A stretch of DNA of 64,000 nt from Thalassorhabdus alkalitolerans (GTDB taxonomy: Bacteria; Bacillota; Bacilli; Bacillales; Marinococcaceae), in the NCBI RefSeq assembly GCF_042656585.1, contig NZ_JBHSPG010000023.1; one strand, 5' to 3'. The position numbers and the translations under genes were made by a program. The notes under the pieces were generated by a model, which saw only the letters and a program-made list of their open reading frames with translations, did no database searches and was not told where the DNA came from. This document shows positions 25,370 to 33,277 of the stretch, piece by piece (position 1 is the first letter of the stretch; every line of letters starts with the position of its first letter).

Positions 25370-26256
25370 TGAAAAAGCCTGACTACATTTACGAAGCCCT
25401 GAATTGGGCTTCGTCTTTTTTGGAGAAAAAAGGACGGGAAGCGAAAAGCGGGGAGTGGCTCATGCGCCATCATTTGGGGGCAAGCTGGACTGACCTCCAC
25501 ATGAAGCGCCGGGATCCACTTCCTGAAAAAATCTGGGACGGGTTCCTGGCCGATGTGAAGCGCCACGGAGAAGGAGTGCCAGTACAGCACCTTATAGGTT
25601 ACGAAGAATTTTACGGACGTTCCTTTAGGGTGGATGAACGGGTTCTGATTCCTCGTCCGGAGACAGAAGAGCTGGTTCATGGCGTGCTTCAGGAAATCAA
25701 AGCATGGCCAAGGCGCCAGGAAGGAAGCTCACTTGAAGTAGTGGATGTAGGTACAGGAAGCGGGGCTATTGCCGTCAGCCTTGCGCTGGAGGCAGAACAT
25801 ATAAGTGTTACAGCGATAGATGTGGAAGAGCCGGCCTTAGAGGTGGCTGGTTCAAATGCGAGGGCGCTTGGAGCAGATGTTCATTTCCTGCAGGGAGATT
25901 TATTTTCCCCCCTGGTTCAACAGGGCAAAAAAGTCGATGTCGTCGTCTCCAACCCTCCTTATATTCCGGAAGAAGATAGAGAGTCACTTGATACCGTGGT
26001 GAAGGATTTTGAGCCGGGCACTGCCTTGTTTGCTGGAGAAGACGGCTTAGTCTGCTACAGGAGACTAGCTGCTGATCTGCCTAAAGTGCTAAAAAAACCA
26101 GGCCTTGCCGCCTTTGAAGTGGGGGCGGGACAAGGAGAAACAGTTGCTCGTTTGTTACGGGAAGCCTTTTCTGAGACGCCTGACGTAGATGTTACAGTAC
26201 GTGAAGACATCAACGGAAAAGACCGAATGGTATTTTGCAAAGTGGGTCTAGACTAA
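25369..26256 (+). CDS. prmC: Release factor glutamine methyltransferase
   Basis: A 295-residue SAM-dependent methylase that methylates the glutamine of the GGQ motif in RF1/RF2. SAM motif VVDVGTGSGAIAVSLA and the glutamine-specific catalytic motif NPPYIP are seen. The N-terminal helical RF-binding domain is present. Its start overlaps the prfA stop. Confidence 0.95.
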   Translation: MKKPDYIYEALNWASSFLEKKGREAKSGEWLMRHHLGASWTDLHMKRRDPLPEKIWDGFLADVKRHGEGVPVQHLIGYEEFYGRSFRVDERVLIPRPETEELVHGVLQEIKAWPRRQEGSSLEVVDVGTGSGAIAVSLALEAEHISVTAIDVEEPALEVAGSNARALGADVHFLQGDLFSPLVQQGKKVDVVVSNPPYIPEEDRESLDTVVKDFEPGTALFAGEDGLVCYRRLAADLPKVLKKPGLAAFEVGAGQGETVARLLREAFSETPDVDVTVREDINGKDRMVFCKVGLD

Positions 26257-26312
26257 GGAAGCCAAATTTGGGTGCCCACGTTAAGGTGCCTCAATTAAGG
26301 TGCCTCAATTAA

Positions 26313-26419
26313 GGTGCCAGGCACCCCTCCCAGGTTGTAACATAAAAAATCGTGAAAAGGGCTGTGGCTCAAGGGAAAGCGGGGAAAAAATGTTACAGCG
26401 TGCTGTGGTGCCAGGCACC
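26313..26419. repeat. 107-bp palindrome-bounded element, copy A
   Basis: Both ends are GGTGCCAGGCACC (26313-26325 and 26407-26419). Inner inverted arms are TTGTAACAT (26335-26343) and ATGTTACA (26390-26397). Just upstream, AAGGTGCCTCAATT is repeated in tandem (26283-26310), as though the end palindrome had been reiterated. It lies directly after prmC. Confidence 0.85.
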
Positions 26420-26466
26420 CCTCAAGGGACCCTCTCAAGGCACGTTTCCCCCTCTTCACCACAATA

Positions 26467-26513
26467 ATTGTCGAACAATTCTAAGTTTAATAACTGGGTT
26501 CACTGACCACAAT
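26467..26513 (+). promoter_or_regulatory. Candidate sigma-F promoter of spoIIR and adjacent 0A box
   Basis: GTTTA (26485-26489), 15 bases, then GACCACAAT (26505-26513) resembles the forespore sigma-F promoter, with A instead of the second G of the -10. The same variant appears before spoIIQ. ATTGTCGAA at 26467-26475 matches a Spo0A box core exactly. Confidence 0.55.
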
Positions 26514-26540
26514 GTGAATACGAAAGGTTGGTGAACCCAT

Positions 26541-27143
26541 ATGCAACGAAACGTCTTTATTTATATTATTATTATTATTTTTATTTTGTTAGTAAACTGG
26601 GAAGGTCAGCAATTTGCGGCAGTAAGTGCAGGGGAAGAAGTCATTCCTGATGATGCAATCCGTCTTAGAATTCTTGCTCACAGTGATGCTCCAGTGCACC
26701 AGCTGGTCAAGAGGGAAGTTCGTGATGAAGTCAATGCAGAAATCAGAGAAATTGTTACGGGTCTTGAGAATAAAGGAAAAGCAAGAGAAGCAATTAATGA
26801 ACATCTTCCAGTCATAGAGGAAGAGATTCAAAATGTGTTAGATTCAAGAGATTTAACGATTCCTTTTGAAGTAGAGCTGAGAAAGGATGTAGAGTTTCCA
26901 ACTCGCGTTTACGGTCCTTTAGTTTACCCGGCAGGAGACTATGAAGCCCTGGTAGTGACACTTGGAGAAGGCAAAGGTGAAAATTGGTGGTGTGTTCTAT
27001 TCCCTCCTCTTTGTTTCTTTGACTTCAGTAAGGAAGACAAAGCTGAAGAAAAGGAACAAGCAGGCAGTGAGTTATCCACAGAGGAACCTGAAGTAGCGTT
27101 CTTCTTTGTGGAAAAATTTAAAGAATGGTTTGGTCAATCCTAG
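26541..27143 (+). CDS. spoIIR: Stage II sporulation protein R
   Basis: A 200-residue secreted signalling protein made in the forespore that activates SpoIIGA processing of pro-sigma-E across the intermembrane space. An N-terminal membrane/signal segment (residues about 5-20, run of I/L) is followed by the family core IPDDAIRLRILAHSD and VKREVRDEVN, and a Cys pair near PPLCFFD. The ATG follows GGTTGGTGAACCC, a modest ribosome site. Its position after prmC and before ywlC is conserved. The 3' part carries a perfect DnaA box. Confidence 0.93.
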   Translation: MQRNVFIYIIIIIFILLVNWEGQQFAAVSAGEEVIPDDAIRLRILAHSDAPVHQLVKREVRDEVNAEIREIVTGLENKGKAREAINEHLPVIEEEIQNVLDSRDLTIPFEVELRKDVEFPTRVYGPLVYPAGDYEALVVTLGEGKGENWWCVLFPPLCFFDFSKEDKAEEKEQAGSELSTEEPEVAFFFVEKFKEWFGQS

Positions 27144-27661
27144 GATAACCTGTGGAAATACTGAAGTGAGTGGGTTGTAGTTATCAACAAGTTATCCACC
27201 TAATGTGGGTAACTTTTTTGATTTACTTTTTTAACCAGGAAACCCTACAATATAAGGAAAAAAAGACCTCAAAACGGGAGCGGATGTTCGTGGATTATAA
27301 ACAAACTGAGGTATTAGTTGTGGATAAGTGGATAAGTTTAGAAGAAGATGAGAACATCCAGAAAGCGGGGATGTGGATAAGTTGTGGGGAAGTCGTTGCC
27401 TTACCCACAGAAACGGTATATGGACTGGGAGGAAATGCTAACAGCGAAGAAGCTATTGAAAAAATTTTTCTTGCTAAAGGAAGGCCTAGTGACAATCCTT
27501 TGATTGTACATATTAGTGAAAGAAAACAGCTTAGTGAGTTGGTTTCCCATATTCCTCTCATTGCTGAAAAGTTCATGAATGCTTTCTGGCCTGGTCCTTT
27601 GACATTAATTTTACCAAAAACAGAACAAGTCTCTGAGAAAGTCACAGGGGGGCTATCCACA
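27072..27661. promoter_or_regulatory. DnaA-box cluster at spoIIR-ywlC
   Basis: Three perfect TTATCCACA boxes occur at 27072-27080 (+), 27319-27327 (-) and 27372-27380 (-). One-mismatch boxes are at 27181-27189, 27192-27200, 27204-27212 (-), 27327-27335 (-), 27401-27409 and 27653-27661. About 0.5 perfect boxes would be expected by chance in the whole 64-kb window on both strands. From memory, ywlC is one of the DnaA-bound loci reported in B. subtilis, so this is probably a conserved DnaA-titrating cluster. Confidence 0.75.
27189..27219 (+). terminator. Terminator after spoIIR, built from DnaA-like boxes
   Basis: AAGTTATCCAC pairs with GTGGGTAACTT (one wobble) around a 5-base loop and is followed by T residues. 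Each arm contains a near-match DnaA box. Confidence 0.85.
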
Positions 27662-28339
27662 GTTGCTGTACGGATGCCGGACCATCCTGTAGCCCAGGCG
27701 GTCATAAAAGCTGCCGGAGTACCTGTAGCTGCTCCAAGCGCCAACCGATCCGGCCGGCCAAGTCCCACAACCGCAGAACATGTAAGGCACGATCTTGATG
27801 GCCGTATTGCCGGAATTATAGATGGCGGGCCAACTGGATACGGGCTGGAATCAACAGTGGTAGACTGCACCCGTGATGTGCCCATGATATTACGCCCAGG
27901 CGGGGTGACCAGAGAAGAGCTGGAAGAGGTTGCAGGAGTCGTAGAAGTTGATCCTGCCCTTATCAGTGATAACGAAGTACCTCGTTCTCCCGGCCTGAAA
28001 TATCGCCATTACGCCCCGGATGCTCCTTTAACCCTGGTGGAAGGATCCACTGCATTTCTTCAGGAAAAAATAAAAGAAGTGGAGGAGGAAGGCTTAAAAA
28101 CAGGGGTTATTACAGTGGATGAACTTATTCAGGAAATTCACGCGGACCACGTGATTTCTTATGGTTCAAATGACGACATCAAGGAAGTGGCAGCAAAGCT
28201 GTATGATACGCTTCGAAGGGCAGACAAGCTAGAAGCAGATGTGTTGTTTAGCGTAACTTTCCCCAAAGAGGGAGTAGGTGCGGCCGTTATGAACAGGCTT
28301 GAAAAAGCAGCCGGTGGAAGAATCATAAAAGAGGAGTAA
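27284..28339 (+). CDS. ywlC: Threonylcarbamoyl-AMP synthase (Sua5/YwlC)
   Basis: A 351-residue Sua5-type enzyme forming threonylcarbamoyl-AMP from threonine, bicarbonate and ATP for the t6A37 tRNA modification. The YrdC domain (VVALPTETVYGLGGNA, KGRPSDNPLIVHI, APSANRSGRPSPT) fills residues about 35-230, and a C-terminal Sua5 domain begins near SPGLKYRHYAPDAPL. The start could also be the GTG at 27290, better spaced from GGGAG. The first 30 codons, poorly conserved in the family, are where DnaA boxes are embedded (VVDKWIS and GMWIS). Confidence 0.93.
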   Translation: MFVDYKQTEVLVVDKWISLEEDENIQKAGMWISCGEVVALPTETVYGLGGNANSEEAIEKIFLAKGRPSDNPLIVHISERKQLSELVSHIPLIAEKFMNAFWPGPLTLILPKTEQVSEKVTGGLSTVAVRMPDHPVAQAVIKAAGVPVAAPSANRSGRPSPTTAEHVRHDLDGRIAGIIDGGPTGYGLESTVVDCTRDVPMILRPGGVTREELEEVAGVVEVDPALISDNEVPRSPGLKYRHYAPDAPLTLVEGSTAFLQEKIKEVEEEGLKTGVITVDELIQEIHADHVISYGSNDDIKEVAAKLYDTLRRADKLEADVLFSVTFPKEGVGAAVMNRLEKAAGGRIIKEE

Positions 28340-28340
28340 A

Positions 28341-28371
28341 AAAGTGCAGGGGACAACCCTTGTGCTTTTTT
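28341..28371 (+). terminator. Terminator after ywlC
   Basis: AAAGTGCAGGGG pairs with CCCTTGTGCTTT (three wobbles) across ACAA and runs into T residues. Confidence 0.75.
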
Positions 28372-28388
28372 TATTACATCCTCGCTGT

Positions 28389-28592
28389 GGTGCCAGGCAC
28401 CGTAAAGTGGGTGCTGGAAAAGAAGCGCAGTATATCAAGGGATAGAGCCGAAACAAGGTTACAAAAGTGTGACAACGGGGAGGGGTGCCAGGCACCCTAA
28501 AGAGGGGTGCTGGAAGAGAAGTGCAGTATATCAAGGGATAGAGCTGAAGCAAGGTTACAGAAGTGTAACAACGGAGAGGGGTGCCAGGCACC
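28389..28592. repeat. Palindrome-bounded element, copy B (tandem double unit)
   Basis: Three GGTGCCAGGCACC palindromes at 28389, 28484 and 28580 delimit two direct repeats of 95-96 bp. These share long stretches such as GCAGTATATCAAGGGATAGAG and an inner GGTTACA..AAGTGT(A/G)ACAAC. This is a tandem duplication of one element. The downstream tail reiterates AAGGCACC and is rich in A and C up to about 28640. The rest of the gap to 28766 has no recognisable promoter. Confidence 0.85.
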
Positions 28593-28765
28593 AAAAAAGG
28601 CACCAAAAAAAAAAACGCACCCCCCAACCCGCACCCCCACATCGCTTCGGAAATGGGGGCATCAGGAAGGATATCGGATGTTTTTCTCGAAATACATATC
28701 TATGTTCAGGAAAGCGAATACACATAGGATTTCCCCTATTTCCAAATAGAAAGAGCTGAGTGTAA

Positions 28766-29914
28766 ATGAAAATGACTAAATTTATCACTCCGGAGATTAT
28801 TTTTGGCAATGGTTCAATTGACCAGGCTGGTGACAGCTGCCTGCGGCTTGGTGCCAAAAAAGTACTCATTGTAAGTGATCCAGGGGTTATCGAAGCGGGA
28901 TGGGCAGACAAAGTGATTACGACATGCGAGGAAGCAGGATTGTCTTTTTCCACTTTTTTTGAAGTGACCACAAACCCGAGCGATCTTGAAGTTCAAAAAG
29001 GTTCTCAAAGATACGTGGAAAATGAGTGTGATGCTGTCATAGGAATAGGCGGCGGAAGCGTGCTTGATGTAGCCAAATCGATTGCCATTATAGCAACAAA
29101 CGGAGGAGAAATTGCTGAGTATGAAGGAGTCAATCAAATTGCCCATCCTCTGCCGCCATTAGTTATGATCTCAACGACGGCTGGTTCAGGATCTGAAGTG
29201 TCCCAATTTTCAGTTATAGTTGACTCAGAAAGAAAGAAGAAAATGACGATTGTCTCAAAATCTCTTGTTCCGGACATTTCAATTACTGATCCCTTAACCT
29301 TAATGACAAAAAGCAGTTACTTAACTGCTTCCACTGGTCTGGATGTTCTGTCTCACGCCATTGAATCCTATGTCAGTGTGGCAGCGACTCCTCTTACTGA
29401 CGTACAGGCAAAAAATGCAATGAAACTGGTGTCCTCCAATCTTCGGCCTTCTGTCGCATCGAAAACAAATGAAGAAGCAAAGCTTCATATGGCCATGGCA
29501 AGTCTCCAGGCGGGAATTGCTTTTTCCAACGCCATTTTAGGAGCGGTTCATGCGATTTCCCATGCAATAGGGGGGCGGTTTCAGCTTGCTCACGGCGTCA
29601 TTAATTCGGTGCTGCTCCCTTATGTGATGGATTTTAATTTAATTGCGTGCCCGAAGCGGTACAAAGAAATTGCTAAAGCAATGGGCAAGGATGTCACCGG
29701 ACTGTCGGATGAAGAGGCCGGCAGGGAAGCGATAGATATGGTCAGACGGTTATCAAAGGACATAGAGGCTCCCCAGACGCTGAGTGCTTTAGGCATTACA
29801 GAAGATGATCTTCCGCTTATAGCGGAAGATGCCATTGAGGATGCCTGCATGATCACAAACCCCCGGGATATCTCTACAAAAGATATCATAGCCATTTGCA
29901 AACAGGCGCTGTAA
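28766..29914 (+). CDS. Iron-containing alcohol dehydrogenase, ErcA-like
   Basis: A 382-residue group III (iron-dependent) alcohol dehydrogenase. The NAD-binding motif is IGIGGGSVLDVAKS. The metal ligands lie in GLDVLSHAIESYVS, HAISHAIGGRF and HGVINSVLLPY. The C-terminus is complete. It is followed after 33 bases by a histidine kinase gene and then a response regulator. In Pseudomonas aeruginosa, ErcA is an iron alcohol dehydrogenase encoded with sensor ErcS and needed for the regulation of ethanol oxidation. By analogy this enzyme may generate or tune the kinase signal rather than carry the main flux (inference). Substrate is not determinable from sequence. Confidence 0.9.
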   Translation: MKMTKFITPEIIFGNGSIDQAGDSCLRLGAKKVLIVSDPGVIEAGWADKVITTCEEAGLSFSTFFEVTTNPSDLEVQKGSQRYVENECDAVIGIGGGSVLDVAKSIAIIATNGGEIAEYEGVNQIAHPLPPLVMISTTAGSGSEVSQFSVIVDSERKKKMTIVSKSLVPDISITDPLTLMTKSSYLTASTGLDVLSHAIESYVSVAATPLTDVQAKNAMKLVSSNLRPSVASKTNEEAKLHMAMASLQAGIAFSNAILGAVHAISHAIGGRFQLAHGVINSVLLPYVMDFNLIACPKRYKEIAKAMGKDVTGLSDEEAGREAIDMVRRLSKDIEAPQTLSALGITEDDLPLIAEDAIEDACMITNPRDISTKDIIAICKQAL

Positions 29915-29947
29915 TGGTTAGAAGGCAGCTTGGAAGGAGAGAGAGCT

Positions 29948-31627
29948 ATGGAGAATAAGCAGACGATGATTGAGCACCTGACAGGCGTCAAATCTTCGAA
30001 AATGAATTATTATACCGAGCTGAAAAAAACAATTCAGGAGCTGGAAAAAAAGAATATTAATCTTGAAATTATGAATGAAAGCCTTAAGAGCTTTAACGTC
30101 AACATGGATATTGACGACATGTTAAAAAACGTCCTGGAAAAATTGCAAAGGGTGTACTCGGTTTCAAGGATCAGTCTCAGCCTTCTTGAAGAAGGAGAGC
30201 TAATCCTGACAAATGTTTATCCCTTGGACTCCAAGTTTCTCCAGGTCGGCTCAAAGCTTCCATCCGATGAATCTCTTTACTGGGAGGCTATCTATCAAAA
30301 GAGTGCCACATTGTACTCGTTCCCTTTGAAAAAGGAGGAGGTTCCATACATTGAGCGGCACACCTTTGAAAAGCTGGGCATGGAAAGTGTCCTCGCTCTT
30401 CCTCTTTTAAGTAAAGAACGAGTCCTTGGGGTATTGAGTCTTGGAAGTAAGGAATTTGCAGCCTACAGTGAGGATGATCTTTCCTTTTTTCAGCAATTTG
30501 CCGACCAGCTTGCTGTCTGCATAGAGAACTCAAGCCTTTACAATGCTGTTCTCCAGGGAAAAAAAGAATGGGAGTCCACCTTTAATGCCGTAGAAGATAT
30601 GCTGTTTCTAATTAGTGAAGAGGAAAAAATTCTGCGATTTAACCAGGCTGTGTTGAACTTTTTTAAAGTAAAACCTGGTGAAATTATCGGGAGACACTAT
30701 GCTGACATTCTATTTCGCCATCCAGAGAGCAAAGGAGAAGAGCTTGATTTCAGGCAGTCCCAGCATGCTCGCCTCGTGTTGGAGGATAATCGAATTTGCG
30801 AGATGAATACGTATCCCGTCATCAGTGATGATAGCCAGATTCACGGCATTCTTTTATATATAAAAGACGTAACAAAGCGAACACATATTGAAGCCCAGCT
30901 CATGCAGTCGGGCAAGCTTGCCGCGATCGGGGAAATGGCAGCGGGAGTCGCTCATGAGCTGAACAGCCCTCTCACCGCCATTCTTGGCAATGCCCAGCTC
31001 CTTTTACGTCAGGCCGATCAAGAAGACATAAGCTATGAGCTGTTAACAGACATTCGAAACTGCGGAGACCGCTGCAAGCATATCATCAGAAACTTACTGA
31101 CATTCTCCAGGCAGGATGAGTACATGTTTCAGGAGTGCTCCTTGAATCAGGCCGTAGAGCAGGTGCTAAGCCTAGTAAAATACCAAATTGAACGTCAGCA
31201 TATACAGGTGACGGTCACCCTTGCTTCTGAGCTGCCTGCGTTTAACGGAAGCATGCAGCAAATTGAGCAGACGATCATTAACCTTTTATTAAACGCCAAG
31301 GATGTCCTTTTAGAAGAAGAAAAAGAAGAGAAGTGTATCTTAATTGAAACAAAAGCGATTATTAAAGAAGGAGAGGAGTGGGTGGAATTAATAGTGGCCG
31401 ATAACGGCAAAGGGATCCCTCCTCAGCAGCAAACCGAAATCTTTCATCCTTTTTATACGACAAAAGAAACAGATAAAGGAACAGGGCTGGGTTTGTCCGT
31501 AAGCCTTGGAATTGCAAAGGCCCATGGCGGCATGCTGACTGTAACGAGTGAAGAAGGAAAAGGGAGTTGTTTTACCCTGCTGCTGCCGGCTAAAGGAGGA
31601 ACGCATGAAGAATATCCTGATCATTGA
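29948..31627 (+). CDS. Cytosolic GAF-PAS sensor histidine kinase
   Basis: A 559-residue kinase with no transmembrane segment. After an N-terminal coiled coil (residues about 15-50) comes a GAF domain (about 55-195), a PAS domain (about 205-315), the HisKA dimerisation domain with His336 in GVAHELNSPLTAILGN, and an HATPase (LLLNAKDV, DNGKGIPP, FHPFYTTKE, GTGLGLSV). The ATG at 29948 follows AAGGAG by 8 bases. The gene overlaps the response regulator by 23 bases, so the two are translationally coupled. NtrB-like H-box and partner type suggest control of a sigma-54 regulator. The likely signal is soluble and intracellular: alcohol, aldehyde or redox state. Confidence 0.9.
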   Translation: MENKQTMIEHLTGVKSSKMNYYTELKKTIQELEKKNINLEIMNESLKSFNVNMDIDDMLKNVLEKLQRVYSVSRISLSLLEEGELILTNVYPLDSKFLQVGSKLPSDESLYWEAIYQKSATLYSFPLKKEEVPYIERHTFEKLGMESVLALPLLSKERVLGVLSLGSKEFAAYSEDDLSFFQQFADQLAVCIENSSLYNAVLQGKKEWESTFNAVEDMLFLISEEEKILRFNQAVLNFFKVKPGEIIGRHYADILFRHPESKGEELDFRQSQHARLVLEDNRICEMNTYPVISDDSQIHGILLYIKDVTKRTHIEAQLMQSGKLAAIGEMAAGVAHELNSPLTAILGNAQLLLRQADQEDISYELLTDIRNCGDRCKHIIRNLLTFSRQDEYMFQECSLNQAVEQVLSLVKYQIERQHIQVTVTLASELPAFNGSMQQIEQTIINLLLNAKDVLLEEEKEEKCILIETKAIIKEGEEWVELIVADNGKGIPPQQQTEIFHPFYTTKETDKGTGLGLSVSLGIAKAHGGMLTVTSEEGKGSCFTLLLPAKGGTHEEYPDH

Positions 31628-33080
31628 TGATGAACGTGAAATCTGCACTTTTTTATCTCACTTGCTTACATTAAAGACGTATCACGTGACTACAGGGTTA
31701 AATGGAGACGATTTTTACAAACACATAAAGGCAAAACTGTTTGATCTCGCCATCCTGGATGTTCGTCTTCCTGATGCTGACGGAATGACACTGTTAAGGG
31801 AGTTAAAGAGAGAACAGCCTTCCTGCAAAACGTTGATTATGACGGGCTACAGCACTGTCAAAACAGCTGTAGATGCCATCAAGTCAGGAGCAAATGATTT
31901 TATTGAAAAGCCCTTTGATGATATCGATAAGCTTGAGGAACAAATTGACGGCTTGCTTGAAAATGGAACAAATCAAATGGAAAGGCACGTGCAATCTATC
32001 GCTGATCAGGCAGGTTTTTTTCTGGGAAGATCCGAGGCCATGCGTCACCTTGCTGCTTTTGCCTATAAAATAGCCCAAAAACAGCTTAGCGTATTAATCG
32101 AAGGAGAAACCGGAAGCGGCAAAGAGGTGCTTGCCAGGTTTATTCATATGGCCAGCCATCGCAGCAAGGAAAGGTTTATTGGAGTGAATTGCGGGGCTCT
32201 CTCTGAGCAGCTTTTGGAAAGTGAATTGTTCGGCCATGAAAAGGGAGCATTTACCGGAGCCGTGGAAACCAGGAGAGGGCTCTTTGAGCTTGCGAGTCAG
32301 GGAACACTTTTTCTGGATGAAATCGCCGAAGCTTCTCCACAGACTCAGGTGAAGCTTCTTCGGGTGCTTGAAGCAAGAGAGTACTACCCGGTAGGAAGTG
32401 AAAAAGTAAAACGGACCAATGCAAGAATTCTGGCGGCAAGTCACAAGAATTTGCAGGAAGCAGTCAAGGAAAAAGCCTTTCGCGAGGATCTTCTGTACCG
32501 GCTGAATGTAGTCAAGCTTACGATTCCTCCTCTTCGTGAACGGGTGGATGATCTTGAAGAGCTCACAACTTTTTTAGTCAGCCAAAGCGAACGTCCTGAC
32601 ATGACATTCAGCAGCGAGGCCGTGTCGGTAATGAAGAAATACCACTGGCCGGGGAATATCCGAGAGCTGTCTAATGTCATCTCCCGGGCAATTGCCCTTG
32701 CAGACGAAGAGGCCACAATGATTCCTGTTTCTCTTCTGCCTCATACCTTTCACGAATCTCCAGCAGAAAAGGAAGCCGGTGCCGCTGTGGAGATACCTCA
32801 AAAGAAGGAAAGCAGCAGCCAGTCCACTGCTGAGTTTGAACGCTACCTTAAAGAGTGGACAAGTCATGTACTTTCCTTGTGGCATCAGGAGGAACCGCCT
32901 CCTCTCGAAGAGGTATTAGATAAGGTAAAGGAGCTTGAGCAGGTTACCGGGCAAGCATTTGTGGAGAAAACTCTGCAACAGACCTATGGAAATCGAAGGG
33001 AAGCGGCCAGGCAGCTGGACATTACGATGAGAAAGATTCGTTATATATTAAATGAAAAAGGGACTCCATCTTCTGGATAG
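31605..33080 (+). CDS. NtrC-family sigma-54-dependent response regulator
   Basis: A 491-residue bacterial enhancer-binding protein. The receiver domain at residues 1-120 has D8, D9, phospho-acceptor D52 (AILDVRLPDADG) and K102-type IEKPFDD. The AAA+ domain at about 140-370 has Walker A GETGSGKE, the sigma-54-contacting GAFTGA loop and Walker B GTLFLDEI. A C-terminal Fis-type helix-turn-helix ends the protein (NRREAARQLDITMRKIRYIL). The start at 31605 follows TAAAGGAGG inside the kinase gene. NtrC-type two-component regulators are uncommon in Bacillus, whose sigma-54 activators are mostly one-component. The likely target is the convergent operon ending nearby. Confidence 0.93.
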   Translation: MKNILIIDDEREICTFLSHLLTLKTYHVTTGLNGDDFYKHIKAKLFDLAILDVRLPDADGMTLLRELKREQPSCKTLIMTGYSTVKTAVDAIKSGANDFIEKPFDDIDKLEEQIDGLLENGTNQMERHVQSIADQAGFFLGRSEAMRHLAAFAYKIAQKQLSVLIEGETGSGKEVLARFIHMASHRSKERFIGVNCGALSEQLLESELFGHEKGAFTGAVETRRGLFELASQGTLFLDEIAEASPQTQVKLLRVLEAREYYPVGSEKVKRTNARILAASHKNLQEAVKEKAFREDLLYRLNVVKLTIPPLRERVDDLEELTTFLVSQSERPDMTFSSEAVSVMKKYHWPGNIRELSNVISRAIALADEEATMIPVSLLPHTFHESPAEKEAGAAVEIPQKKESSSQSTAEFERYLKEWTSHVLSLWHQEEPPPLEEVLDKVKELEQVTGQAFVEKTLQQTYGNRREAARQLDITMRKIRYILNEKGTPSSG

Positions 33081-33189
33081 ACCAACGGAAGCCTGCCAGG
33101 TTGATTATGAACCAGGCTCGATGGATGAAACATTGCTCACATCAGACACCATCTTTGCAAGGGAGGAGCCAAACGACGCTCTCCCAAAG

Positions 33190-33246
33190 AAAAAAGAGGA
33201 CCAGCAGGTGAGAAGCAGGTGTGCTCTGCTTTAGCCTGAGTCCTCT
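33190..33246 (-). terminator. Terminator between convergent transcripts
   Basis: Outer arms AGAGGAC/GTCCTCT, with inner AGCAGG/AGCCTG and AAGCAG/CTGCTT, make a long hairpin. On the minus strand it is followed by six T, so it ends the alcohol/aldehyde operon. It may also slow the + strand transcript. Confidence 0.75.
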
Positions 33247-33277
33247 GTGTACTGCCATGTGATTGTGACCATTTTGG

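Noticed and set aside
28229..28642. A 137-codon open frame on the minus strand after ywlC
   Set aside because: It is a by-product of the tandem repeat units (repeated VPGTP-type peptides from the palindromes) and has no start signals.
33052..33234. A 60-codon frame after the NtrC-type regulator
   Set aside because: It overlaps the regulator's end and the convergent terminator and lacks a ribosome site.
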